64,000 bases of DNA from Catellatospora sp. IY07-71 (GTDB lineage: Bacteria; Actinomycetota; Actinomycetes; Mycobacteriales; Micromonosporaceae). Numbering within the stretch: the stretch's first letter is position 1; each line of letters opens with the position of its first letter. The stretch spans positions 5,861,501 through 5,925,500 of the forward strand of contig NZ_AP023360.1 in assembly GCF_018326265.1 (NCBI RefSeq), given 5' to 3'. Both the position numbers and the translations under genes were made by a program. Below are positions 1-8,293 of this stretch, piece after piece. The notes beneath the pieces are model-generated. The model was not told where the DNA came from. It was given only the letters and a program-made list of their open reading frames with translations, and searched no databases.

Positions 1-20
1 CGAATGTCGGGCCGCGCGCA

Positions 21-26
21 TAGGGT
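21..26 (+). promoter_or_regulatory. -10 box of a leaderless promoter
   Basis: TAGGGT ends 6 nt before the GTG at 33. There is no room for a ribosome binding site, so the transcript probably begins at or next to the start codon. Confidence 0.55.
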
Positions 27-32
27 CGCGCT

Positions 33-596
33 GTGGAGATCTTGGAGTTCGAGAGCGCCGAGCAGTGGGAGGCCTGGCTCGCCGAGCATCACGGCAGCCC
101 GGACGGCGCGTGGCTGAAGGTGCGCAAGAAGAACGCGAAGCGGCCGACGATCACCGTGATCGAGGCGGCCGAGGTCGGGCTCTGCTACGGCTGGATCGAC
201 AGCGTCCGCAAGTCCTACGACGCCGACCATTTCCTGCAGCGATACTCTCGGCGCAGGCCGGGCAGCCCGTGGTCGAAGGTCAACGTGGAGCGGATGGAGG
301 CGCTGATGGCCGCGGGCCGGGCACGCGCGCCGGGCCTGGCCGAGGTCGAGGCGGCCAAGGCCGACGGCCGCTGGGACGCCGCCTACGCCGCGCAGCGTGA
401 CGCGACGGTCCCGCCCGACCTGGCCGCGGCGCTGGCCGCCGAGCAGACCGCGCGGGAGTTCTTCGAGCGGCTGGGCAAGACCGAGCAGTATCTCGTCATG
501 CTGCCGCTGCTGAAGGCCACCACGCCCGAGGCCCGCGCGGCCCGCCTGCGCAAGGCGCTCGACGACCTCGCCGCCGGGCGCCGACCGCGGCCCTGA
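33..596 (+). CDS. YdeI/OmpD-associated family protein
   Basis: This 187-residue protein matches the YdeI/OmpD-associated family, small cytoplasmic proteins linked in the literature to peptide or bacteriocin protection, with no known reaction. Family marks are the N-terminal stretch with SPDGAWLKVRKKN, the central CYGWIDSVRK segment, the basic RRRPGSPWSKVN segment, and an alanine-rich helical C-terminus with KTEQYLVMLPLL near residue 150. Length fits full-length members. The GTG start is chosen because TAGGGT lies 6 nt upstream. It reads away from the window edge and the next gene is convergent, so it is probably monocistronic. Family assignment is firm; the function is not known. Confidence 0.85.
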   Translation: MEILEFESAEQWEAWLAEHHGSPDGAWLKVRKKNAKRPTITVIEAAEVGLCYGWIDSVRKSYDADHFLQRYSRRRPGSPWSKVNVERMEALMAAGRARAPGLAEVEAAKADGRWDAAYAAQRDATVPPDLAAALAAEQTAREFFERLGKTEQYLVMLPLLKATTPEARAARLRKALDDLAAGRRPRP

Positions 597-698
597 CCCG
601 CGCCATCGACCACACCGCGCAGCCGCGCCCCAAGCATCCGTGATCGGAGCCCCCGCCCTGCTCGGACCGCACGGCGAGGGCTCCGATCAGCGGGTCGG

Positions 699-1481
699 CT
701 AGCGGGACAGCCAGTCGGTGAGGATGGCGTCCACCTGGGCGGCGTGGGCGGTCTGGGGGGCCGCCTCCAGGCCGGGCTCCTCGGCGAGGGCGTGGCCGAG
801 GCCGGGGACGGTGACCAGGGAGGCGGTGCCCGGCAGGGCGGCCCAGAGTCGCTCGGCGGGTTCGCGGAAGGCGTCCTTCTCGTCCTCCTCCCCCACCACC
901 ATCAGCAGCGGCCGGTCGATCTCCCCGGCGCGGGCCACGAAGTCGAGCCGCTCGGCGGCGGCGCGGCTCGCGTCGCTCCAGGTGTACGGCATCCCGAAGC
1001 GGCGCGAGTTCGCCTCCACCAACTCGAGAAGCTGCACGGCCGGGCTGACCAGCGCGACCCGGTCGATGTCCAGGCCGCTGTCGGTGAGCACCCGCAGCGC
1101 GGTCATCGACCCGATGGACCCGCCGAGCAGGCTCACCGGCCCGTGGGTGCCGAGCTGGATGCGCAGGTCGGCGAGCGCGGCCGGGAACTCATCGGCGGCC
1201 TGGCGGGTCAGCGGCTCGAACAGGTTGAGCACCGCGTCGTCCATGACGAGCTTCATCAGCTCCTCAGGACCGCCGGGCAGCGAGCGCGCGCCGGTCATCG
1301 GCAGGCCGAGGTACACCCGCCAGGCGTTCAGGCCGTGCAAGGGCAGCGCGGCGGCCATGGCCTGCTCGCTGCGCGGCGGGTCGAGCAGGTGCCAGGCGAC
1401 CAGCAGCGGGCTGTCGGCGGCAGGGGTCTCGGGCGGCAGGGCGACGTACGGCACTCCGGCCGCGGTTCCGGTCAGCGTCAT
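699..1481 (-). CDS. alpha/beta hydrolase
   Basis: A cytoplasmic serine hydrolase of 260 residues with no signal peptide. The nucleophile elbow is in LLGGSIGSMTAL near residue 120, the acid is likely in VVGEEDEKDAF near 198 and the catalytic His in GLGHALAEEP near 230, so the triad looks complete. The protein opens with VPYVALPPETPAADSPLLVAWHLLDPP, typical of small actinobacterial hydrolases of unknown substrate. It is divergent from a LysR regulator 89 bp away, the classic arrangement in which the regulator controls the neighbouring gene. The exact ester or amide substrate cannot be read from sequence. Confidence 0.85.
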   Translation of the reverse strand: MTLTGTAAGVPYVALPPETPAADSPLLVAWHLLDPPRSEQAMAAALPLHGLNAWRVYLGLPMTGARSLPGGPEELMKLVMDDAVLNLFEPLTRQAADEFPAALADLRIQLGTHGPVSLLGGSIGSMTALRVLTDSGLDIDRVALVSPAVQLLELVEANSRRFGMPYTWSDASRAAAERLDFVARAGEIDRPLLMVVGEEDEKDAFREPAERLWAALPGTASLVTVPGLGHALAEEPGLEAAPQTAHAAQVDAILTDWLSR

Positions 1482-1504
1482 GCGATCCAGTCAACCGGCC
1501 CGGA

Positions 1505-1520
1505 TGTTCCGCGTCGAACA
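1505..1520. promoter_or_regulatory. inverted repeat in divergent LysR promoter region
   Basis: TGTTC-N6-GAACA lies between the hydrolase and the LysR gene. It has the T-N(11+)-A spacing of LysR boxes and is a candidate regulator-binding site. Confidence 0.35.
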
Positions 1521-1537
1521 ACCATGCGAACGGGGTG

Positions 1538-1554
1538 GACAACCTTCGGTTGTC
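1538..1554. promoter_or_regulatory. second inverted repeat upstream of LysR gene
   Basis: Perfect 7-bp arms GACAACC and GGTTGTC around TTC, 17 bp before the LysR start. It could be the autoregulatory half of the divergent control region. Confidence 0.35.
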
Positions 1555-1570
1555 AGGCCAGGCTGGCCGG

Positions 1571-2581
1571 ATGGACCTGGATCTCGCGCAGGTGCGCGCG
1601 TTCGTGCGCGCCGCCGAGGAACTGCACTTCGGGCGGGCCGCGGCGGGGCTGTACCTGACTCAGCAGGCCCTGTCCAAACGCGTCGGCCGGCTGGAGCAGG
1701 CCCTGGGCGAGCGCCTGTTCGAGCGCGGCGGGCAGCGGGTCGAGCTGACCGAGGCGGGCGGCCGGTTCCTGCCGTACGCCCGCGAGCTGCTCGTCCTGGC
1801 CGCGCGGGCGGCACAGGCGGCCCGGCCGACGGTGCTGCCGCTCAAGGTGGACGTGTGGGGGCCGGTGCACCGGCCGCTGTCGCTGCTCGGCGAGCTGGTG
1901 TCGGCGTATCCGGACCTGCTGCTGGAGCTGAGCATGCGGCGCGGCCTCGGCTCGGCGCTGGAGGCGGTGGCGCGCGGCGATCTCGACGTGGCGTGGGGCC
2001 GCCCGCACGACCTGGACATACCCTGGCCGGAGGGGGTCCACCGGCGGCTGGTGTGCCTGGAGCCGATCGCCGTGGGCGTGCTCGCGGGGCACCCGCTGGC
2101 CGGAGCCGCGTCGGTGGGCGCGGCGGAGCTGGCCGAGCACGGCCTGTGGATCCCGTTCGAGGACCGGCCGCCGGAGCTGACCAGCCTCCTGCGCGCGTAC
2201 GCGGCGGCGCTGGGCGTGCCGCTGACCGGCACGGCGAGCAACCTGGGCGTGGAGCACACGCTGGCCGAGCTGCGGCGGCGGCCGGAGCGGGTGACGCCGC
2301 TGGGCGCGTGGTGGCAGCTGCCCGCCGACGTGGTGCGGGTGCCGCTGCGCCCGACGCCGTACCTGCCCTGGTCGGTGGTGTGGCGGGCGGACAACCCGCA
2401 CCCGCTGCTGCCCCGCCTGCTGAAGCTGCTGCCGGGGCCGGGTTCGGTCCGGTTCGACCCCGCACACGACTGGCTGCCCGAAGCCGACCGCGCCGACCTG
2501 CCCGCCTCCCCCGTCCCGCGCGGCGGCCGGCCGCCACGCCAGCCTGGCCCGGTCCGGTCAGCGCTCACCCCAAGGCGATGA
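1571..2581 (+). CDS. LysR family transcriptional regulator
   Basis: A 336-residue LysR-type regulator. Residues 1-60 form the winged helix-turn-helix (DLAQVRAFVRAAEELHFGRAA, then LTQQALSKRVGRLEQALGERLFER), followed by the effector-binding domain to about residue 280. The C-terminal 50 residues are Pro/Arg-rich and probably disordered, longer than usual. The ATG at 1571 is preferred over a GTG at 1535 because the helix-turn-helix begins right after it and the earlier start would translate through a 17-bp inverted repeat. The divergent hydrolase is the likely target. The stop codon lies inside the first arm of a 21-bp hairpin. Confidence 0.9.
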   Translation: MDLDLAQVRAFVRAAEELHFGRAAAGLYLTQQALSKRVGRLEQALGERLFERGGQRVELTEAGGRFLPYARELLVLAARAAQAARPTVLPLKVDVWGPVHRPLSLLGELVSAYPDLLLELSMRRGLGSALEAVARGDLDVAWGRPHDLDIPWPEGVHRRLVCLEPIAVGVLAGHPLAGAASVGAAELAEHGLWIPFEDRPPELTSLLRAYAAALGVPLTGTASNLGVEHTLAELRRRPERVTPLGAWWQLPADVVRVPLRPTPYLPWSVVWRADNPHPLLPRLLKLLPGPGSVRFDPAHDWLPEADRADLPASPVPRGGRPPRQPGPVRSALTPRR

Positions 2582-2643
2582 TCGCGAGTTCGTGTCATAA
2601 CCTGCGGTATTACCCGAGCTTGTGACACGAACTCGCGATCATC
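2577..2643. terminator. hairpin with perfect 21-bp arms
   Basis: Arms 2577-2597 and 2623-2643 are exact reverse complements and contain GATCGCGAGTTCGTGTCA. The left arm overlaps the LysR stop codon. A degenerate copy lies at 8334-8400, so this is a dispersed repeat that probably works as a terminator. Confidence 0.6.
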
Positions 2644-2669
2644 CACCGGACGGCGAGGCTGTCGCGAAA

Positions 2670-2715
2670 GGAAGGGCACCTTCTTAACGGACGTCCGTTA
2701 AGAAGGTGCCCTTCC
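2670..2715. terminator. 46-bp perfect palindrome, bidirectional terminator
   Basis: Arms 2670-2692 and 2693-2715 are exact reverse complements with no spacer; the outer part is GGAAGGGCACCTTC. It sits between the convergent LysR and arginase-fold genes. Shorter relatives with the same outer core are at 13579-13601 and 18075-18099. Confidence 0.6.
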
Positions 2716-2739
2716 AAACATGCGGTGGACCGGGGATGG

Positions 2740-3501
2740 TCAGTGGGAGGCGGCGAGTTCGGCGAGCAGGCGGGCGCGTAGGCCGGTGGGGTCCGCGCCG
2801 CCCGGGTGCCAGGTACACGCGACGTCGATCGCGGCGACGCGGCCCGTGTCGAGCACCCGCCGGGCCGCGGCCAGGACCTCGTCCGCGGTGGGACCGCCCG
2901 GCACGGGAAACCGCAGGCCGGGCAGCTCGCCGGAGTCGATCACATCGAGGTCCAGGTGCAGCACCAGCGGACCCGGCGGCAGAGTGTCGCCGGTCAGGTC
3001 CGCGACGCCGCTGCGGCGTATGGCAGACCCGGCCAGGTATTCGGCCTCCGGCGGGTCCAGGTCGCGGGCGTCGACGAGCACCGCCCGGTCCTCGGCGATC
3101 GGGCGCAGGCCGATCCGCTGCGAGATCAGCTCCGGCCGGTAGCCGACGATGATCCGCAGCGGCATGCCGCCGACGTACCCGGACGCCGTGGTCTCCAGGG
3201 TCTGCACGTCGCCGTGCGCGTCGAACCAGACGATGCCCGGATCGATCCCGGCCTGCTGCAACCCGGCCATGGTGGCCAGGGACACCGTGCAGTCGCCGGA
3301 CACGACGACCGGCACCGAGCCGGTCCGCGCCGCACGAGCGACCTCACGCGACACCGAGGTGTAGAGCCCGCCGAGCCGCCCCCAGACGTCCCCGCCGGAC
3401 AGGTCCTCGGTCACCGCGGTGACGTCGAGGTGCGGCGGCAGCGGCAGGTCCCGATCGGGCAGTCGTTCGTCGAGGTGGTACGGCACGAGGATGATCGCCA
3501 C
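2740..3501 (-). CDS. arginase/agmatinase-fold protein
   Basis: A 253-residue ureohydrolase-fold protein. Manganese-site motifs are visible in order: GDCTVSLA near residue 75 (where classical enzymes have GGDHS), WFDAHGD near 100, and LHLDLDVIDSGELPG near 190. Family members hydrolyse arginine, agmatine or other guanidino/formimino compounds. The changed first motif (Cys for His) and the short length make arginase itself doubtful. The GTG at 3501 is chosen because TAACGT lies 7 nt upstream and the protein then opens with the family-like AIILVPYHLDE; a longer frame to 3558 exists. It is downstream of an uncharacterised gene on the same strand. Confidence 0.8.
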   Translation of the reverse strand: MAIILVPYHLDERLPDRDLPLPPHLDVTAVTEDLSGGDVWGRLGGLYTSVSREVARAARTGSVPVVVSGDCTVSLATMAGLQQAGIDPGIVWFDAHGDVQTLETTASGYVGGMPLRIIVGYRPELISQRIGLRPIAEDRAVLVDARDLDPPEAEYLAGSAIRRSGVADLTGDTLPPGPLVLHLDLDVIDSGELPGLRFPVPGGPTADEVLAAARRVLDTGRVAAIDVACTWHPGGADPTGLRARLLAELAASH

Positions 3502-3508
3502 GGCATCG

Positions 3509-3514
3509 ACGTTA
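3509..3514 (-). promoter_or_regulatory. -10 box of a leaderless promoter
   Basis: TAACGT on the minus strand, 7 nt before the GTG at 3501. Confidence 0.5.
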
Positions 3515-3594
3515 CCCGACCGCGCCGACACCATGATCGGGACCGGACGGACGCCCATGAACCGGGACGGCCGCGCGGCCGTCGCGGCCGGGTG

Positions 3595-4245
3595 TCAGAG
3601 CGTCCCGGACTCCGGCCAGAACGACCAGTGCGTGTTCGGGCGCTGCGTGGGCCGGTACGCCGCCACGTCACCGGTGGCGAGCACCTGGGCGAGCTGCTGG
3701 AACGTCTCGGTCTGGCTGGGCAGCTGGTCGTGGCGGGCCGGGTCGCGGTGCCACCACTCCTGCAGCACCAGGATGCGGGGCAGGTCCTCGGGCAGCCGGT
3801 GCCGCAGCTCCTGCTCGTCGGCGAGCAGCAGGTCACGGTACTCGGGCACGAGCCGGCGCAGCACGTCCCACAGCTGCTCCCCGGCCTCGGCCCGAGCCAT
3901 GAGGGTCTCCCCGCGTACCACGACCGGCACCATGCCGCCGTGGCCGCCGGGCTGCCCGACGTGCTCCAGCGCGTGCATGTTCTCGATCCGCTCCAGGAAG
4001 TCGCCGGGGCCGTAGCCGGGGGCGCCGCCGGTGAGGCAGTTGCCGAAGCAGTGCAGCACGTCGATGACGTTGCCCGCGCGCGAGTGGTAGCCGACCATCT
4101 CGATGACCATGGCCCAGCGCTGCTCGTCGCGGTACGCGTGCAGCCGGGCGTCGATCGCGTGCAGGTAGCCGTGGTCCGGATCGGCGAAGTGGAACGCACG
4201 GGCCGCGGCGTCGAGCTGGGTCAGGACTTCGTCGGTCGTGGTCAC
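3595..4245 (-). CDS. uncharacterised conserved protein
   Basis: A 216-residue soluble protein that I do not recognise by name. It is rich in aromatic and His residues, with segments MVIEMVGYHSRAGNVIDVLHC near residue 47, HALEHVGQPGGHGG near 92, a Trp-His pair in LQEWWHRDPARHDQLPSQ, and a C-terminus PTQRPNTHWSFWPESG. No signal peptide or membrane segment is seen. The GTG start is supported by TAACGT 6 nt upstream, the same promoter type as the next gene downstream, so the two are probably transcribed separately. The many His and acidic residues could bind metal, but this is a guess. Confidence 0.65.
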   Translation of the reverse strand: MTTTDEVLTQLDAAARAFHFADPDHGYLHAIDARLHAYRDEQRWAMVIEMVGYHSRAGNVIDVLHCFGNCLTGGAPGYGPGDFLERIENMHALEHVGQPGGHGGMVPVVVRGETLMARAEAGEQLWDVLRRLVPEYRDLLLADEQELRHRLPEDLPRILVLQEWWHRDPARHDQLPSQTETFQQLAQVLATGDVAAYRPTQRPNTHWSFWPESGTL

Positions 4246-4251
4246 CGGCCG

Positions 4252-4257
4252 ACGTTA
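4252..4257 (-). promoter_or_regulatory. -10 box of a leaderless promoter
   Basis: TAACGT on the minus strand, 6 nt before the GTG at 4245. Confidence 0.5.
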
Positions 4258-4276
4258 CCCGGTCCGGTCCACCCGG

Positions 4277-5617
4277 TCAGATCTCCAGCGCGCCGGGCGT
4301 GGTGCCGTGTTCGCGTCCGCACGGGGTCAGCGCGAGCACCGCCTGTCCGGTCATGCGGGTGTGCGGGCCGAACGCGCTCGGGTCGGCCGAGGTCGCGGCC
4401 GCGATGTCGGTCGCGTGGCAGGTCTCCGGGATCGCGTGACGTTCGGCCAGATCGGCACGGCGAGCTGCCCAGGCGTCGGGGTCGGCGGGGTCGACCCCGA
4501 CGTACGCGTCGGCGGGCAGGTCGGGCCGCTCGCCGGGCAGCAGGAAGCCGTCCTCGGCCGGGTGGCGCGGGCCGTACCGCTCCCCGTCGGCCTCGAAGTA
4601 GCGCAGCACGGTGCCCTGCTCGGCCAGGCACCACACGGTCCAGCCGTCCGTGCACGCCATGCCGTAGAGGTGGGCCGCGCCGAAGCGGGCGCTGAGCGTG
4701 GCGCAGAGGTCCCGGGCCGCCCGGGACCACGAGCCGGGGTCGGTGGCGTGGGCGAGCACGGTGGGCAGGCCGAAGACCAGGGTCCACCCGTCCACGGCCG
4801 GGGTGACGAAGACCCGTCCGTGCAGGCGGTGGTCCATGGTGGCGGCGTCGGCGTGCTGGTCGTGCCACCAGGCGGCGGTGCCGAGGCGGAGGGTGACCGG
4901 CTGCGCGTCGGACAGGTCGAGCGCCGCCAGCACCGCCGCCTGGTCGGTGGTGTGCAGCGCGAGCCACATGCCGCAGGGGCGCATCGGCTCAGGCTGCTCC
5001 GTGCGTGACTTGATCCGGATGAGCCGGGCCAGTGCGGCCCGGTCCCGCTCGGCGATCGCGGCGGGGTCGATCCCGGCCAGCGCGGTCAGCGCGGCGGCGC
5101 GCCTGCGGCCGGGCCCTCCGGCACGGACCCGCAGCAGGGCGGGCACCGCCTGTGGGCCGAGCGAAGTCACCGCCGCGACGGCGTGGCGGCGCACGTCGGC
5201 GTCGGGGTCGCCGAGCAGCTCCAGCAGGGCCGTGGCGGATGGCAGGGCGCGTTCGCCGGCACGCTCCAGGCCGATGGCCGCCTGTATCCGGACGCGGGGG
5301 TTCGGGTGGGACAGCGCCTCGGCGTACGGGGTCAGGTCGTCCAGGCGCATCCAGTTCAGCGCGAACCGTGCGGTGCGGCGCACCTGCCGCTCCCGGTGAC
5401 GGGTCATGACGTCGGTGAGCGGGGTGAACGCGGGCGCGCCGATGCGGGCCAGCAGGGCGCCGGTCACGATCCGGTCGACGCGCGGCGGGGTGCGGCCCAG
5501 CTCGTCGATCAGGGCGGGCACGGCGGCCGCCCCGGCCCGCACCAGCGCCTGCTCGGCCGCACGCTGAACGGCCTCGTCGGTCGAGGCGAGGTCCTCGATC
5601 AGCGCAGCGTTCCACAT
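4277..5617 (-). CDS. HEAT-repeat protein with C-terminal unknown domain
   Basis: 446 residues, no signal peptide. Residues 1-220 are four to five HEAT-type helical repeats (for example DPDADVRRHAVAAVTSLGPQAVPALL and HPNPRVRIQAAIGLERAG), a protein-binding scaffold. Residues 225-446 form an unrecognised domain with many Trp residues (GMWLALHTTD, TAAWWHDQHAD, DGWTLVFGLP, DGWTVWCLAEQG, RYFEADGERYGP). The ATG at 5617 begins WNAALIEDLASTDEAVQRAA, where the first repeat starts; in-frame codons further upstream lie antisense to the glycosidase and are not credible. TAGCCT stands 8 nt before the ATG, slightly off leaderless spacing. Role unknown. Confidence 0.75.
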   Translation of the reverse strand: MWNAALIEDLASTDEAVQRAAEQALVRAGAAAVPALIDELGRTPPRVDRIVTGALLARIGAPAFTPLTDVMTRHRERQVRRTARFALNWMRLDDLTPYAEALSHPNPRVRIQAAIGLERAGERALPSATALLELLGDPDADVRRHAVAAVTSLGPQAVPALLRVRAGGPGRRRAAALTALAGIDPAAIAERDRAALARLIRIKSRTEQPEPMRPCGMWLALHTTDQAAVLAALDLSDAQPVTLRLGTAAWWHDQHADAATMDHRLHGRVFVTPAVDGWTLVFGLPTVLAHATDPGSWSRAARDLCATLSARFGAAHLYGMACTDGWTVWCLAEQGTVLRYFEADGERYGPRHPAEDGFLLPGERPDLPADAYVGVDPADPDAWAARRADLAERHAIPETCHATDIAAATSADPSAFGPHTRMTGQAVLALTPCGREHGTTPGALEI

Positions 5618-5703
5618 GGGACGCCAGGCTACGCGCGTACCCCGACATTCCGCCCCCGCCGGTCGCGGGCCCGCCCCGGGCCGCGCGACCGGCGGGGCCG
5701 GGC

Positions 5704-8184
5704 TCACAGGCCCGAGGAGTAGAAGCCGGACACCTCGGACGCGGTCAGCACCCGGCTGTACACGCGGAACGAGTCGACCGCCCCGTCGAGGTACGGGTCG
5801 CCGCTGTACTGCGAGCGGCCGATCCAGTTCTGCGAGGTGCTGCCCAGCGACGCCGGGGTGAGCGTCATCGCCGCGTTGCGGGCCACCTCGGCCCCGTTGA
5901 CGTACAGGATGCCGACACCGCCGCCGACGGTCACCGCGACGTGCGTCCACGCGCCCGTGGGCAGCGCGGCCGGGGCGTTGATGCGCTGCTCGCCGCCCGA
6001 CCCCGAGTTGGTGATCGCGAAGCGGGCGGTGCCGGAGCTGCTGCTGGGCACCAGGAACAGGTTCGAGGTGGTGTTCGAGCCGAAGTCGAACAGCCGCGCC
6101 CAGTTGGTGCGGGTGTCCAGCCGCACCCAGGTGGCGACGCTGAACGCCGACGCCCCGGCCAGGATGCCCGAGGGCAGCGACACGTACTGGGCCGTGCCGC
6201 TGAGGTTGACCGCGTTGCCGGTGCGCCCGGCGACCCAGGTCGCGCCCCCGGCCAGGGTCGCCGTCTTCCCGTTGCCGGTGGCGTCGGCGGCGCTGGTGCC
6301 GGAGGTCTCGTTGAACAGGTAGTGCGCCACGAACGCGGGCAGCGGCGTGGTCGTGGTGACGTTCCAGTAGACCGTGTAGCGCTGGCCGTGCATCTTGTAG
6401 AACGGCAGCAGGGTGACCGTGCCGGTGGAGGCGCCGGCGGTGAACTGCAGCGGGGTGGCGGTCGCGGCGATGGTCGACGGGTTCAGCGTGGGCAGGGCGG
6501 ACAGGTTCGTGGTGCCGTACGCCCCGGCGAGCACGATCGGGCCGTACTTGACGGCCTGGGTGGTGGCGCTGTCCGGGGTGGACTCGCGCACCAGCGCCAT
6601 CGGCAGGGCCACGTCGACCACGTCGCCGGTCGCCCAGGTGCGGGTGATGACGGCGTACGAGCCGGGAGTCACCCCGCCCTGCACGGTGCCGTTGACGCGG
6701 ATGCTCGCGCCGGTCGCCCACGGGGGCACCCGGACGCGCATCGCGAACGTGCCCGACCCGGCCGTCACCGTGAGCCTGCTCGACGGCGCCTCCGGGAACG
6801 TGGTCTCCTGCCGGATGGTCACGCCCTTGGCCGCCCAGTTGAGCTGCGAGGCGATGAACAGGTTCACGTACAGGTCGTCACCGGAGTGGAAGTAGATGCT
6901 GTCGCCGTACTTGGTGTTGGTCTCCATGCCGGTGCCGTGGCAGCAGGTGAAGTTGTTGTAGTCGTTGCTGTAGGTCTTGATGCCGCCGGCCCGCAGCGGG
7001 ATGTAGTAGCTGTGGAAGCCGTGCGAGGAGTTCGGGTCCTGCGCGCCGAGCAGGTGGTTGTAAAGCGCCTTCTCGTAGTAGTCCATGTAGTCGGCGCGGG
7101 CCGGGTTGGTGAAGAACAGCTGCCGGGACAGCTTGAGCATGTTGTACGTGTTGCAGCACTCGCACGTGCTGTCGGACAGCTCACCGGCGATCCGGTTGGG
7201 GGCCTTGAAGTACTCGCCGTTGGAGTTGCCGCCGATGGCGTACGTGTGCCGGCCGACCACGATGTCCCAGAAGTTGACCGCGATGTCGCGGTACCGGGTG
7301 GTGCCGGTCGCGTGGTACTCCCGGATCGCGCCGATAACCTTCGGGATCTGCGTGTTGGCGTGGTAGTTGTTCAGCGCGTCCGTGTTCGACGCGAGCGGGT
7401 CGAACACCTCGGCGTGGTCGAAGTGCTGCGCCGCGGTCAGGTGCGCGCTGTTCTCGGTGAGCTGGTAGAGGTTGGTCAGCACCTCGTTCATGCCGCCGAA
7501 CTCGGTGTCGAGCATGTTCTGCCGCTGGGTGAGGGTGAGCCGGTCGTTGCGGAACTTCACCCAGGACGCCATCGCGGTGAGCACGGTCAGCGCCTGCGCG
7601 TTGCCGGCCAGCAGGTGCATGTCCAGCAGGCCCGCCATGATCTTGTGGAGCGTGTAGTAGGGCGCCCAGACCTGCTGGCGGGCCTCGACCCGGTCGATGA
7701 AGCTCTCCGGGTACGCCGAGAGGTAGCCGGTGTTGTAGCCGGCCGTGACTGCGCGCGCCTGGCAGATCGCGAGCTGCGCGACCAGGTAGTCGCCCTTGGT
7801 CTTGAAGCTGGTGGTGCCGGTGCTGGCGTACGCCTGCGCCAGGCCGGTCAGCACGTGGCCCATCGAGTGCCCGCGCAGCTCGGTGGTCGGCGACTCCCAG
7901 CCGCCGCACGCGGTGGCCGAGGAGCTCAGGCCGTAGTTGAGGCGGAACGTGTGCAGCAGCCGGTCGGCGTCGAGGAAGTTCAGGTAGCTGTGGGTGCGGC
8001 CGGTGTTGCTGAGGAACGGGCCGCTCAGCAGCGTGACCGCGCCTAGCGGGAACGGGTGGACGGACGTGCCGATGTCGGTGCGGGCGGCGTGGGCGGGTGA
8101 CGCGGGCAGGCTACCGGCGACCGCTGCGGCTGCGGCGCCGACCGCGCCGGCGCGCAGCACGGTACGGCGGGACAGTGCGGACAT
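5704..8184 (-). CDS. secreted GH127 beta-L-arabinofuranosidase with LamG-like domain
   Basis: 826 residues. A Tat signal (SRRTVLRAG, cleavage after SPAHA) directs export. Residues about 40-620 are a DUF1680/GH127 domain: ELRGHSMGHVLTGLAQAYAS, the Cys-Glu-Cys-Cys cluster at 341-344 and a Cys-Cys pair at 414-415 correspond to the zinc-bound catalytic cysteine site of the family, which removes terminal beta-L-arabinofuranose. A flexible link leads to a concanavalin/LamG-type domain (about 660-820; LFNETSGTSAADATGNGK, GGVGILYVNGAEVARN), probably for carbohydrate binding. Two palindromes upstream look like LacI-type operators. With the ara locus at 34-44 kb it suggests use of plant arabinans or arabinofuranosylated glycoproteins. 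Family firm; linkage specificity inferred. Confidence 0.88.
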   Translation of the reverse strand: MSALSRRTVLRAGAVGAAAAAVAGSLPASPAHAARTDIGTSVHPFPLGAVTLLSGPFLSNTGRTHSYLNFLDADRLLHTFRLNYGLSSSATACGGWESPTTELRGHSMGHVLTGLAQAYASTGTTSFKTKGDYLVAQLAICQARAVTAGYNTGYLSAYPESFIDRVEARQQVWAPYYTLHKIMAGLLDMHLLAGNAQALTVLTAMASWVKFRNDRLTLTQRQNMLDTEFGGMNEVLTNLYQLTENSAHLTAAQHFDHAEVFDPLASNTDALNNYHANTQIPKVIGAIREYHATGTTRYRDIAVNFWDIVVGRHTYAIGGNSNGEYFKAPNRIAGELSDSTCECCNTYNMLKLSRQLFFTNPARADYMDYYEKALYNHLLGAQDPNSSHGFHSYYIPLRAGGIKTYSNDYNNFTCCHGTGMETNTKYGDSIYFHSGDDLYVNLFIASQLNWAAKGVTIRQETTFPEAPSSRLTVTAGSGTFAMRVRVPPWATGASIRVNGTVQGGVTPGSYAVITRTWATGDVVDVALPMALVRESTPDSATTQAVKYGPIVLAGAYGTTNLSALPTLNPSTIAATATPLQFTAGASTGTVTLLPFYKMHGQRYTVYWNVTTTTPLPAFVAHYLFNETSGTSAADATGNGKTATLAGGATWVAGRTGNAVNLSGTAQYVSLPSGILAGASAFSVATWVRLDTRTNWARLFDFGSNTTSNLFLVPSSSSGTARFAITNSGSGGEQRINAPAALPTGAWTHVAVTVGGGVGILYVNGAEVARNAAMTLTPASLGSTSQNWIGRSQYSGDPYLDGAVDSFRVYSRVLTASEVSGFYSSGL

Positions 8185-8225
8185 CTCTTCGCCTTTCTCG
8201 GGGACGGGGCGGTGAGAGCGAAGTG

Positions 8226-8239
8226 TCCGAGCGCTCTGA
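8226..8239. promoter_or_regulatory. candidate LacI-type operator upstream of GH127 gene
   Basis: TCCGAGCGCTCTGA, a 14-bp palindrome with one mismatched pair and a central CG, 42 bp upstream of the GH127 start. The GAGCGCTC core resembles actinobacterial sugar-repressor sites. Confidence 0.35.
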
Positions 8240-8293
8240 CGATGTCCTACGAAAACCCTTTCGGCAAGATGTCCGGCCTATAACCGTCCAGTT

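Noticed and set aside
718..2625. Long plus-strand frame of 635 codons across the hydrolase and LysR genes
   Set aside because: It is antisense to one gene and out of frame with the other; the composition (Arg/Ala/Gly-rich) is that of GC-rich shadow frames and no domain is visible.
5941..8046. 701-codon plus-strand frame opposite the GH127 gene
   Set aside because: The opposite strand has a clear GH127 domain, signal peptide and catalytic cysteines; the plus frame is a low-complexity Val/Gly/Arg shadow.
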